From Melampsora larici-populina 98AG31 (Eukaryota > Basidiomycota > Pucciniomycetes > Pucciniales > Melampsoraceae), in assembly GCF_000204055.1 (NCBI RefSeq), contig NW_006768779.1:150101-185645 (forward strand): a stretch of DNA of 35,545 bases. Direction: 5' to 3'. The translations under genes and the position numbers were made by a program. Below are positions 22,080 to 32,717 of this stretch, one piece after another. The notes beneath the pieces were generated by a model, which was not told where the DNA came from, ran no database searches, and saw only the letters and a program-made list of their open reading frames with translations. Each line of letters begins with the position of its first letter. Position 1 is the first letter of the stretch.

Positions 22080-23090
22080 AATTATGGTCAAACTTTAAAA
22101 GGTAGACTACCTAGCCTTAGGTGGTCCATCTCTCCAGGCGATCAACTGAAGAAATCTGTAGGTCCTGCCCTAGCCACTGCCTGCTTATGGTCAAACTTTA
22201 ACAGAGAGACCACCTAGCCTTAGGTGGTCTATCTCTCCAGTCGATCGACTGAAGAAATCTTCAGCTTTAGACCTGGCCACCGCCAGCTTATGGTCGAACT
22301 TTAATAGACAGACCCCCTAGCCTTAGGTGGTCCATCTCTCCAGTCGATTGACTGGAGCCACAGATTGCCCCAGCCAATCAAATGGCCTCACCTGGAGCTC
22401 CAGTCGATCGACTGAAGCCACAGATTGCCCCAGCCAATCAACTGGCCTCACCAGAAGCTCCAGTCGGTCGACTGGAGCAGTCTGTGGCTCCAGCCAGTCA
22501 ATTGGGGCCATCAGGAGCTCCAGTCGATTGACTGGAGCAGTCTGTGGCTCCAGCCAGTCAATTGGGGACATCAGGAGCTCCAGTCAATCGACTGGAACAG
22601 TCTGTGGCTCCAGCCAGTCAATTGGGGCCATCAGGAGCTCCAGTCGATCGACTGGAGCAGTCTGTGGCTCCAGCCAATCAACTGGGGCCATTGGGAGCTC
22701 CAGTCGATTGACTGGAGCATTCTGTGGCTCCAGCCAATCAACTGGGGCCATTGGGAGCTCCAGTAGATCGACTGGAGCAGTCTGTGGCTTCAGCCAATCA
22801 ACTGGGGACATTGGGAGCTCCAGTCGATCGGCTGAAGCAGTCTGTGGCTCCAGAAAATTGACTGGAGAGATGGACCACCTAAGGCTAGGTGGTCTCTCTA
22901 TCAAAGTTTGACCATAAGCAGGCAGTGGCCAGGGCGGGAGCTACAGATTTCTTCAGTCGATCGACTGGAGAGATGGACCACCTGAGGCTGAGAGATGTAC
23001 CACCTAAGGCTAGGTGGTCTCTCTATTAAAGTTTGACCATAAGCTGGGAGTGGTCGGGGCAGGAGCAATCAACTGCAGATTTGAATTGAG
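22080..23090. repeat. 60-bp satellite inside a large inverted foldback
   Basis: Nine units with a strict 60-bp period run from 22321 to 22860. Each holds the palindrome CCAGTCGATCGACTGG (or a one-base variant) and a GGCTCCAGCCAATCAACTGG block. The array is flanked by inverted arms: left 22080-22345 has up to three copies of CCTAGCCTTAGGTGGTC with ATGGTCAAACTTTAA, and right 22860-23090 has their reverse complements. Because 60 is divisible by 3, all frames stay open and give long but meaningless reading frames on both strands. Confidence 0.9.
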
Positions 23091-23895
23091 GACCTTTTTT
23101 TAATTTCTCCATTAGACAATTTCAAAGCGGGTAAATCTGTTTAATTTCATTCTTTGCAAAGGTCCCCTTGACATTTACCATTCATATTCTTCAAACACAT
23201 TATGATATTGAACTCATACTTTTTTTTTCCCTTTGTATGTATTTGTGTAATTAAATTTTGTTATCCTTTATGGGTGATTGATACACTGTTGGCCTGCAAA
23301 CACAACTATTGGCTAATGCTTGTCTTCATACCCACCAGGAGCAAGTGCGCAATGCTGTGTCCACAACATGTCACATCACTTACTCAAACCACCATCTGGC
23401 CATCCTTGCTTGTATTCATATACATGTTATACAATCTGCAAACCACAAGCTGGCCCTGGATTAGTTTCCTATAATTTCAGAGTCGCAAGTGGAGGAGACT
23501 CATTGAAGCCCCAAGTTTCAAACATCCCATCCGTCAAGTGCATCCATCAAGGTATGCTTTCATCAATCTTCCGTAACTTTCATAGCTTCAGATTTTCATC
23601 TCATGTTGTGAGGGTGAAGGGGTAACAGACAGTGACTTGAGGATATGTGAACTCTTTAGGGGTAAGAATAGGTGACTGAGGGGAACCCCGACAACTGGTC
23701 TAGCCTCTTGATTCACATATCACCAAGTCCTGGGTGTTCCACTCCATTCTCATTATATGTGGATGATCATTCTGAAGCATTCCACATGAACTGCCCTTTG
23801 TTTTCCTCTTTCTGGAGCCAGGTTTTTGGGGTGAGATGTTATATCTCTCGGAGCAAGGTAACCCTAATCATGACTAACTCACTTATCTTAAACAG

Positions 23896-24132
23896 ATGGC
23901 TAAGCACCCATCTGATGCCAAGAAGAAAAAGGAAGCTGTAAAGCGGGCTGCGCATAAGGCAGCTAGAGATGCTAAGTGTAAACAGGAGAAGAAAAAGGAG
24001 TTACAAGACACAAATTGTGAAGCTGTGCAAGTTCACACAAGAGAAACTGTCAGCTCTAGACTAAACATTAGAGGTAAAGTTGAGATATCAAGAGGTGAAC
24101 TATGCGTACAAAATGTATTTCTTCAAGTTTGA
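23896..24132 (+). pseudogene. Possible captured N-terminal exon of an ABCF-type (ARB1/ABCF2-like) gene
   Basis: An ATG at 23896 follows directly on an intron-like 3' end (a GACTAAC branch-site-like motif, then TTAAACAG), and encodes MAKHPSDAKKKKEAVKRAAH followed by more Lys/Ala/Arg. Fungal ABCF2/ARB1 proteins, ribosome-associated ATPases, begin with a similar PSDAKKK-type basic stretch. After about 45 residues the likeness ends, and no ATPase motifs (Walker A, signature) follow. A donor-like GTAAAG at about 24075 may mark the exon end. This would fit capture of a host exon by the nested element, but lysine-rich sequence makes chance likeness possible. Confidence 0.35.
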
Positions 24133-24885
24133 AAGGTGATTTCTAAACTAGGGAGGAAATAGTTTTCAATTCTTTGTAAGGTAAACTGTTTAAACCTACA
24201 ATCTTTACTTGTAGTTGTCTACTGTGCGGAAGAAGAACCTCTGCCAGTGTATCAATAAGTGCAGTCACTTATTAATCTGGCTAGGTAAACATGTACTAAC
24301 ATCTAAAATCTTTGAGTGACACTTCAGTGTTGGTTTGATAAGATACAACTTTATCAAAAGAATATAAGAAACTTAAGGAGCTTCATTTGAATAACTTATG
24401 GTTAAACAATCTGTGGTGTCCCAAGGAAAAAGAGCAAGATAACAAATGGAAGGAAAAGTGACTGTTTGATGACTGTGGTAAAGCTAAAGGAAATGACTAC
24501 AAGTAGAGTTTTTTAAAGTATAACTATCAAGTTTTTGAGCTGGGTAGATTTGTTCAGTTGATTCCATTTTTAACGTAAAAAGTAAAATGAAAATGGGTTA
24601 GAAGGTGATAAGTTATTCTGGTCAACCAGACAAGCTGGCAAACACAAGTACAGAAAGAAAGTCAGTAGGCAGAAATTTTTGTTTTCACAATTAAACCTCA
24701 AGGTGAATGCTTGTACATGTCTGCTTCACAGGTACTTGTGCAGAGAATGAGGTGACAGATGATAGTGATGACAGCTGTACCGATTTTTGCAGATTTTCTA
24801 TGGTTGGCTTGGAAGCAATGGAAGCGATGATAGCAGTAGATTTAAAGTGATGTGAATTTACAGTTACAGTTGACTTGTGTTAAAG
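24133..24885. other. Interior of nested element, no gene seen
   Basis: AT-rich sequence with short frames only. No domain, convincing splice pair or tandem repeat could be recognised. Confidence 0.45.
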
Positions 24886-25189
24886 AATCACTTTTGTGTT
24901 TGGTCGTTTTGCGAGTATGTGAATTTTGTAATGTTGAAACTTGATCTTTGAAATTTTTGTGTATTATTTGTGCCAAAGTGCCAACTCAGTGGTCAAATTT
25001 GGGGTTGTGGTTTGGAAACCGCTAAAAACTGGCAGAAAGTATGGTTTCCTCCCAAATACAGGGTGTTTCAGACCAGTATTTGAGTTGAATCTGGTGTTTA
25101 ATCCAGTTTTGTCAGTTTCTGACTCGGGGATTCTGAAATTTTGATTTTTGAAATTTCAAGTTGTCACTTTGGCACATGTCGCATTCCGT
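24886..25189 (-). repeat. Right TIR of nested element
   Basis: Reverse complement of 21617-21920 with scattered differences. It ends in TCGCATTCCGT at 25189, directly before the second copy of the 8-bp target duplication. Confidence 0.88.
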
Positions 25190-25197
25190 ATAACTGT

Positions 25198-25260
25198 GAG
25201 CGCGTAATATTGGATGTGGATGACCTATTAGAAATGAAAGATAGAAACTGGAAGAAATAA
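25198..25260 (+). pseudogene. Detached C-terminal tail of the dioxygenase gene
   Basis: Directly after the second target-duplication copy, 20 codons (beginning ERVILDVDDLL) and a TAA at 25258-25260 continue the frame that breaks at 21616. Taking out 21617-25197 leaves one duplication copy and an open frame, giving 662 aa before the insertion. This shows the gene was complete when the nested element arrived. The tail can only be read now if the element is excised or spliced out. Confidence 0.85.
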
Positions 25261-25302
25261 GAGGAATCGTTGTAAATAAAATTTTAATGTCTTTTTCCTA
25301 GG

Positions 25303-25945
25303 CTTTCTGACTACTATGTTGAATATGAAGTGGTGAACGCCACAAAATGTGGGAGCTTTTGGAAAAGCAATATAGCAATGACTTTTTTGTGATTTCTGTT
25401 TTCATGTTGATTACAATGACCTTGCAGCGACTAGACGTGGGAAGTGTGCCACAACATGATCTTTATGATTCTTTGCTCAAAAGAAATTATATAGTTTTGT
25501 GGTTTCTAAATCTACTACATCTCATTCTCATCATCGCCATTGCTCAGTTGACATTGATTCTGAATAGATCATAGTATGTTAATTAGGCATTCACTGGCAT
25601 AGTATGTCATTGAAGGACATCAATTTGTCTTTCTGACTATGTTGAATATGAACTGGTGAGCGCCAAAATATGTGGGAGTTTTTGGCAATGTGAGATAGCA
25701 ATGAATTTTTGTTATTTCTATTTGCATGTGAGTCACGATGATGCAAATAGATAGACGTGGGAAGTGTGCAACTTCATGATCTTTATGATTCTTTGCTCAC
25801 AATAAATCTTATAGTTTTGTGTTTCCTAAATCTGCTACATCTCATTCTCATCATCGCCATCGCTCAGTTGACATTGATGCTGAATAGATCAAAGTATGTT
25901 AACTAGGGATTCACTGGCATGGTATGTCATTGAATGACATACCTT
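25303..25945. repeat. Tandem duplication of a 326-bp non-coding unit
   Basis: Unit 1 (25303-25628) and unit 2 (25629-25945) are direct repeats, each beginning CTTTCTGACTA and ending with CACTGGCATRGTATGTCATTGAA. Unit 2 ends in a perfect hairpin, GGTATGTCATT (25921-25931) against 25933-25943. The block begins about 40 bp after the dioxygenase stop codon, so it lies in its original 3' flank. Confidence 0.85.
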
Positions 25946-26016
25946 GATTCGACCAAAACCATCGCATTCATACTATACTACATCACATTTAGTAAAACAT
26001 GGCTGTAACCTTGTTA

Positions 26017-26340
26017 TCTTGGTCTTTCGAAGACCAAGAACGTTGGCCCCTTTGTCATTTAGTGCTTCCATCTTATCATCATCTCCTTTCTCATATATTT
26101 AGTGCTTCCATCTTATCATCATCTCCTTTCTCATATATATATTTAATTACTCCCTCTATTTAATTTTCAATCTGATCTTCCTTATTCTTGTTCCATGGTT
26201 GTACATTTTGTTTACTTTCACTCTTTTCATTACTTTTTGTGGAATAACCAATGGTCAATGGTCTTATCTTTGTTGATTCACCTATGGTCAATGGTCTTAT
26301 AATTGACCATAGGTGTATGAATAATATGAACAATACATTG
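26017..26340. repeat. Short hairpin, 40-bp direct repeat and inverted GGTCAATGG blocks
   Basis: A 10-bp-armed hairpin with a 3-nt loop lies at 26017-26039. A perfect 40-bp direct repeat follows (26057-26096 and 26097-26136). Around 26240-26315 the sequence TGGTCAATGGTCTTAT occurs twice and is followed by its partial reverse complement, ATTGACCATAGGTG. Confidence 0.75.
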
Positions 26341-26900
26341 GACTTCATGCTCGATTGGACATATAGCGTTTAATCACTTGGAGTTTTTTGGCAAGGGGTG
26401 ATGTTATGTTTACCCTGCGGGAGAAGGTGAGTAAGAAGATGTTCTTCCACATCACACGGCTTGCAAGAAGCGAGGAAGCATTCCCAGTTTGCGCGTTCAT
26501 GGTCTTGCGGTGTAGCTTAAATGCTGGTGGTCAAGGTGCGAGGCATTCATGACCTTGCTTGCATTTCTCCAGGTTGGCCATCCATTATAATTCACAAGCC
26601 AAGCCTAGCCGTTCTTAAGGCACGTACGAATTGTGTCTAGACTTGTGCCTCTTGCTAATAGTCACACTTTACACCAAAGTGTCTAGATTTCTTTATCAGG
26701 CCTTTGGCTTATAGTCACACTTTACACCAAACCAGGTTAGTAATTGTTACGCATCTTTGACAGTGAAAACCTTAAAACAAATTTCATTATGACTAAATTG
26801 ACTTTCAGTGCACTGAAAATCATTGGACTATTTCAAGCTGTTCAATGACTTTGGGGCCAACTGTTGTGACATGTTGAACATGTTTAACATTAAACGAAAG
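26341..26900. other. Central intergenic DNA, no gene seen
   Basis: No open frame with domain or splice support. A direct repeat, TAGTCACACTTTACACCAAA, occurs at about 26660 and 26713. Confidence 0.45.
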
Positions 26901-27102
26901 CCACGATTGATTTGACCTTGACCACTATAGGAGTGGAGATATGTTAAGGAGTGGCTTGTTAAGGAGTGGATAATCAACTAAGGAACGCTTGAGTTGATTA
27001 GCCACTCCTTAACATATGTCCACTTTTATAGTGCTCAAGGTCAAATCAATCGTGGCATAAAATCTTACTTGATGTAACTTTCACATCAAGTAAGATTTTA
27101 TG
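26901..27102. repeat. Two adjoining foldbacks
   Basis: Arms of about 55 bp (26901-26955 and 27001-27055, a few mismatches) form one large foldback. It is followed at once by a perfect hairpin with 20-bp arms (27056-27075 and 27083-27102) and a 7-nt loop. The arrangement resembles small foldback or MITE elements. It lies in the convergent region between the dioxygenase and transposase genes. Confidence 0.85.
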
Positions 27103-28339
27103 CTTGATTGCCTTGGTTGATATATTAAGAATTGTTATGAGGGAGCCCATAAGTGTCATCTTCAGTGTCATCAATTGGCATTTGTAAAAGAAATAGATGT
27201 GGCATATAGGAAATCAGAATGAGATGACAATGCCAAAGTGAATCTGGAGAGACACCAATAAGAAAAAGAGGCGGCATATAAGAAATCATATTTAACAAAG
27301 GCCCATTCTTCCATTTACTGGCAAGAAGCTGCCCTAAACATATCAAACACATTGAAAAGGGGACACATTTTGGTTATATTTGCCTTTGTTAAATGGTCTT
27401 TCCTATACTGTCGACTTTTTATCTTTGATTACTTACTGTTATTGTCATAGCTCTCCACGATTGGTGAATCCTGCTTGGATAAATGTGCTTTCCTATCTGC
27501 TGCATCATTTACATTCGTGGAATTTGATCAAAGATTATGAAGAACAATCATAATGTTTAGCGATATATCTTACTTAATTCCTTATGCAAAGTAAGGTTTC
27601 GAAGGGCAGTGGGAATAAGGACGGTGAACATAATTCCATCCCTTGTTATCATCAGTGTTTGTCGTTGATGAGAATCGTTAGCTAGCATGCGCGATATAAC
27701 TAAACGCCATGCCGATTTCACGGCGTTTAGTTATATTGACGTGGATTCTGTCGATCTAAGTACTCATTCAACACTTCTTATATCTCGGGCTCAACACTGG
27801 GATATAGAAAATGAAAGAGTTCGCCAAGTTTATTTTGTAGAGATTCGACATTTCGTCAAATCTCTACCAAATAAAAGAGTTCGCCAAGCTGACAGGTTGA
27901 TGCTTAATGACTTTTCGTCAACTCTCTCCATTACATCATCACCTTCATAATGGTGCTATCACTATCGCAGGCTTTTTATGGTGTAATTGTTCCACCGTGA
28001 CTTTTTCTTACTGAACCAGATTATGAAGAACATTCTCGATGTTTGACGACTTTTTCTACATCATCAAAAAGGTCCTTCAAAATTACAATCGCAGGGTTTT
28101 CATTGTCTCATTTTGCTTATCTTTAGTGAAAAAGTTTATGAACATAATATTTGTATTATCCTTATTGAGACAAAATATGAATGCAATCTTTACAAGTGGT
28201 ATGCGAAATCTGAGGGCAATATTACGTAATATCAAAATACATTCTCCCAGTCTAGAATCATACCTTCATGTCCATCGATGCCGTCCTCTAACTCCATGTT
28301 ACCAATGTCATTTGCCTCCTCATCTGCCCACTCTTGATG
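27103..28339. other. 3' flank of transposase gene, hairpins, no supported gene
   Basis: A perfect hairpin with 15-bp arms lies at 27694-27708 and 27722-27736. Around 27815-27890 an AAAGAGTTCGCCAAG direct repeat brackets an imperfect inverted repeat. A GATTATGAAGAACA block occurs at about 27533 and 28020. On the minus strand, reading past the transposase stop (TAG 28340-28342) stays open to about 28232 and is acidic, so the TAG could be an early stop; this is uncertain. Confidence 0.5.
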
Positions 28340-31300
28340 CTAGATGATTGGAAGCGCAAGTAAGTCGATTGCCGTTCCGGAAACACGAGCGCGCATATGT
28401 TGCCACCCTAGTACCAGCGTATTGTCATCTTCAGCCCTACCTTTGACGAAGTCGGCGGTAGATTCCACAACCTCCATCAAACCCCTATCCCAAAGCGCCC
28501 ATAGGCGACATGTGCGTTTAGCCAGTCCAGAGTGGACTGAGTTCCACTCTGCCAACCGCACCCCGCCTACAAATTGAAAACAAATACAAAGAAAGAACAT
28601 AGTGAAACATGATTTAATTTGATCGAGTTCTGCAAGTATAAGAATCTAATTACCAATGGCATCATTAGGCTTAGCCCTATCAACGCGCCCAACCAATCAA
28701 CTGCCGGACCTCACGGCCCAAACGTCGAAGCTCTTCTTCCGAGGCATTATAATTGCAAAGGGCTACTATACCTTCCTTTGTACTCTGGCAAGAAGCCCAA
28801 GGCTCGTCGAGATGGTTGAGTGCTACCTCATCCCAAAAAGGATCTAGCATATCCATTGCCATAACTTCGTCCAGAGTAGGTTCCACCAGTCGCTGAGCAG
28901 GGCGGTAACGTCTATTGTATTTCCCAGCGTGCCTCAAGTACGTATCTAGTTTTTTCTGCAGTTGTACTCGTTTCTTCTTTCGTAGTTGTTTGTTCCGTGG
29001 CTGCTGGGTAGCACCTATAATATAGCCAGTGGTTTATGAGAAGCAATCAACATTGCAATGTTGAAAAAGAAGAAACATGAGGTACTTACCGGTTTTCCTT
29101 GCTGCGTCAGCCTTTTGTTGAATCGCATCAACTGCAGCCTCATACAAAAACCCTAGCGCCACCTGGACACTAAGAATCGCCTTAACCCTATTCGCTAACA
29201 GTTTCATTGATTGTGAGCGTTTGAAATCAAACACCAATGGGATAGTCTACAAGTCACTTACTTGTACCTTGTCGTGCTGTCAATAATTCAGCATTGCCGA
29301 GTTCATCCGCTAATTCTTGTACTTTGGTTTCAAGAGCAACCAGCGACGCTGGTAGATCCAAAAGTTCGTGACGCTGTTCGGCAGTTCGAATTGGGGCATT
29401 AGCAGCATTTATATCTGTGAGCTTTTGCCTGAGAGCAAGGAGGAATAAATTAGTATTTTGAACCCACAGTCTGAGCAGAAGACACACAAAAACCCTTGCC
29501 TTGCTTCCAAAAGATCCTCCTCTAGAGTGAGCAACACGCCAAGGCGTTCTCGTTTCTCCTTTGACTTGACGCTGATGGCTTTCAGCTGCAATGCACGCTG
29601 ACGATCCCACTGTGTCTGAAAGTACTCCGCCGTATGCGCTGGGTTCTGCTGTAGATGTTTATTAAGCAATGCCTTACTTGTCAGTAGTTCTGATTGGTAT
29701 TTTTTGGTTTGGCCAAGCATGAAGGACACTGTTGGGTAGATGCCATTGGTCGGCCTTCATTAGTTGATTACATTGTTCATCGTGGACCCGTAAGGAGATC
29801 AGTCAAAGGAGGTACTTGCCAGCTGTCTTTCGCAATTCCTCATTGCGATGGTAGGTCCACAGGTCGAGGCTGACCATACGGCGGTGCTTAGCAGCATACC
29901 GGAGCAGTCGTATCAGAGGGGATAACTTAAACCAGACACGCTCGAGACCCTCTCCATTACTTTTCCCCACCCTCCATTAAGGCAAGGGTTATATTCCAGC
30001 TGACAACCCCAATTATGGGCGTAAGCGTGGAACAGATCTGTTCCGATCTTGACCTGTTTAGCATAATTTTCATCCGTAAAGACATTGGACTACCAGATTG
30101 AAGTCATCGACATCAATTTACAAACTACTGAGATCAAGAGTAATGGAACTCATACCTTCTTAATGGTTTTGTCTAAATTACATCCTATATCGTATAGAAT
30201 ACCAAGGGTAGTCGTGCCATCGCGGTCCTTTTTGAGCAAGTCTAGCAACCACTCTATGAGTGCTAGTGCGTTATGATTTCTGGATATCATTTATGGTTAG
30301 CCAAGGAGAAATGAACCCTTGATCGAGAAGAACTTGCTTTTCGCCACTTTGAATAAGATTGATAAATTTCAGAATGTGGTCATGTCTACATGCCATACCC
30401 AACAATCCTGACTCATCCATATTTTTGAAATGCCCTCGTCCTCTCACATCGTTAGCTGTGGTGTGAGCTTCGGTACATGCGTCCTATGATGCGACCAAAG
30501 GCAATGTGAACCATAAGTCATTATCTGGTAAAACATATAATTAGGCACCTTACACCTTGGATATCTAAGTCAGGGATACCCTTCAAAAAACGTTCCTTCG
30601 CATCCACCAATTTCGGGTCAAGGAAAATTGAAGGTCGAGGAGGTAGCGATCCTGGTATTGGCACACTTGCGCGTGCATGTCTTTTATGCTGAAAGTTTCC
30701 ATCGAGGCAAACCACAACATGTGGCTCCTCTGGCCTAAGTCGGCCGACCGGAGGTCCAAAGCATTTGGCACAGTTTGCCGCTAGCTTGTCGAGGTTCGAT
30801 AGTTGGAGCTTTTGTTCTTCCAACTCTCGAATTTGGAGATTGATAGCCCAAAAGGCATCGATGGCCACCGTGAAAGGCTGTTGCCAATCTCGCGGCTATT
30901 AGATAAACACGTTTGTGTTAGTAACTTGGACATAAATAAGAATTCGGATAATATTGTGCTTACCAAACCATTAGATGTTAGTATTTCAGGACTGCTGTGG
31001 TTGAGCACGTCATCTAGTGCACCACAGTATCCTTCGGTTGGCACGGCAAATCGAACCCACTGAGAGTGGTGATGCACCATCAGACGCAGCGAGAACGCAG
31101 TGCGCGGCTGCGAGGGGGACGCAGCGAGGTAACCCATCTGCAGCAACCGTTGGGGGTCGGAAAGATCACAAGTTTTGCAAAATGACACTTTGATTTGGGT
31201 TCTGGCTGTGTTTGCAAATCAGATCCATTAGTATATGATTGATTTGCGTACTATTCGTACCAGTTTGAGTCAGGGCATCAAGTCCACCTAACTCACATAG

Positions 31301-31828
31301 AAGGTCAACTAGGTCAACATCTCGTTCAGTCTTCATCGTGCAGTTGCAGGGGGGGCGTAGGTTGGCATTCCAATTGAGCGGGTTTCCCCAATTCGACGTT
31401 TTCAACCTAGTTCGAAGGAAGGTGGGTAACATGATGGCGTACTGCCAAGTCCATTTCTTCTCGTGTGCCAGTTGATCTGCTAAGTGCGTTTCTCTTTGCA
31501 AGGCCGCTGACATCGGGTCGTCTGCATCTCCACCGACGTTCTCATGGGCTTCACCGGGCAAGAATCGATTCAGGTCAAGATTGTCTTCAGCGTCACCTGG
31601 CTCATCCAAAGCTTCGTCGGCAGCAGGTATATTTTCGGCGACCATATCATCTAATAGCGGTCGTGGTTGGTTTTCCTGTTTGAGCCTTCTGAGCATGGCA
31701 GCGTTTGAAGCCTCAGCATGCTCCAAATCACGCTTGCGGTGCTTCGCTAGTTGTTGTTGCAGGGGCGTACAAGGTTTGGGTTGCCTACTACGTTCATTTA
31801 CCCCGCGGATGATACGACACGAAGTCAT
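28340..31828 (-). pseudogene. KDZ transposase with CxC1-like region, one frameshift from intact
   Basis: Eleven exons (31297-31828, 30964-31205, 30554-30895, 30317-30483, 30156-30279, 29820-30053, 29500-29728, 29262-29428, 29090-29194, 28685-29014, 28340-28566) join in phase to about 899 aa, apart from one missing base in the A4 run at 29961-29964 (T4 on plus). Features: a CxC pair (C161/C163) and C187/C190 (FCKTC) as in CxC1 regions, CxxC (CAKC) before the catalytic Asp (D323, VVCLDGNFQH), CRHDH, the second Asp (D458, ILYDIGCN), then, after the frameshift, GEGLER with the likely catalytic Glu, followed by a long helical, probably coiled-coil C-terminus. KDZ transposases are RNase-H-fold DDE enzymes that cut at TIRs. 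Introns 29729-29819 and 29429-29499 use GC donors; 30280-30316 is only 37 nt. ATG 31828 was chosen because the frame above it lacks an ATG. Confidence 0.9.
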
Positions 31829-32717
31829 GATGGAACGAGGAAACGGTGTGTCAGCTTGTTTGCTAACAGGGGTTCCATCATGAAGGGACACTTATCTCAA
31901 TGATATACCAAACGGGTGATTGATAAGCCAGCGCATTGGTAATGCACAAGAATTCCCAATTGGGAATTGAGTAAGCTGGTGGCAGATCGAAGGTCAGTTG
32001 CTGTGACTATAATGTGCTGTATTTTCCCAAATGGTAAATAAACTAACTTGTCCTGCCCAATTGGGATATTGATATTCCCAAACGGTACGTATATTGTGAA
32101 TCCGCTGGAGACCAATAATCCAGTAGCTTCATGACCTTCGAGATGAGAGATCCAAGCATTTCTTGATGTCATAAATCGAATTGACTTGAGTAATTCAAGA
32201 GTAGAGAAATGTGAGATGTGAGTATTTCTTGAGTTCGTATTTCATGAGTGGTAAGTCGAGAATGGACATATCAGAGTATTATGTTTTTGATTGTATCCAG
32301 TTCGGGTCCCCGTCCATGTCGGGTCATGTACACATGACCCGGTGTACATGGTCCGAAATAGCGGACCATGTCAAATCAAGGACCAAGGCAAGTCCAGCTT
32401 GGGTCACAGGGCCCGATCCACATATCCCACTATAGCGGATATTGGGATATCCAAATATGTTACTCACATGTCAACTCAATAAGCTTAATACCCGATTTTA
32501 TGAAGTTAAGCTGAGTAAGTTTCCAGATTACTGTTACAGCAGCACGAAGAAAGCAGAGGAGTTTGGCAAAAAGTGCATTGCTCGACTGTACATTGCTTAA
32601 TACATTGCTCAGATCAGAAAATGAGAGAACTAATTAGAGAGATAAATGATAAAAGAGAATTAATCAAAGACAGAATTAACAAAACATTGAAATATTACAA
32701 GCATTGGATTCAAATAT
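31829..32717. promoter_or_regulatory. Palindrome-rich region upstream of the KDZ transposase
   Basis: A TTCCCAAWYGG-like motif occurs as a perfect palindrome (AATTCCCAATTGGGAATT, 31951-31968) and again at about 32023-32034, 32055-32067 and 32075-32085. A weaker copy lies at about 31907-31915. Further up are CGGGTCATGT/ACATGACCCG (32320-32329/32332-32341), ACATGGTCCG/CGGACCATGT (32346-32355/32362-32371) and ATATCCCA/TGGGATAT (32422-32429/32443-32450). These could bind dimeric regulators or the transposase itself; that is inference. No gene lies here. Confidence 0.55.

Larger units (their letters stand above)
21617..25189. mobile_element. 3.57-kb non-autonomous TIR element nested in the dioxygenase gene
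   Basis: The ends begin ACGGAATGCGA and are flanked by an 8-bp direct repeat, CTAACTGT at 21609-21616 and ATAACTGT at 25190-25197 (7 of 8 alike), a probable target-site duplication. TIRs of about 304 bp lie at 21617-21920 and 24886-25189. No transposase is encoded. The interior holds a large satellite foldback (22.08-23.09 kb) and a possible host-gene fragment (23.9 kb). An 8-bp duplication suits hAT- or P-like families among others; I do not assign it. Joining the sequence across one copy of the duplication continues the dioxygenase frame, which confirms the insertion point. Confidence 0.88.

Noticed and set aside
22327..22911. Long open frames on both strands (up to 194 aa) in the 22-23 kb region
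   Set aside because: They result from a 60-bp satellite whose period is divisible by three; the product is a 20-residue repeat of low meaning.
21634..25144. Two similar proteins beginning MIFEIFVY, at 21634-21864 minus and 24941-25144 plus
   Set aside because: They are the same strand of the two terminal inverted repeats of the nested element, not a gene family.
27125..27352. Minus-strand frame with LWHCHLILISY, recalling the Helitron HUH motif
   Set aside because: There is no other Rep motif around it, and the frame includes an internal direct repeat; likely chance.
28340..31891. Upstream extension of the transposase to 31891
   Set aside because: That start is GTG and the frame closes directly above it; ATG 31828 fits better.
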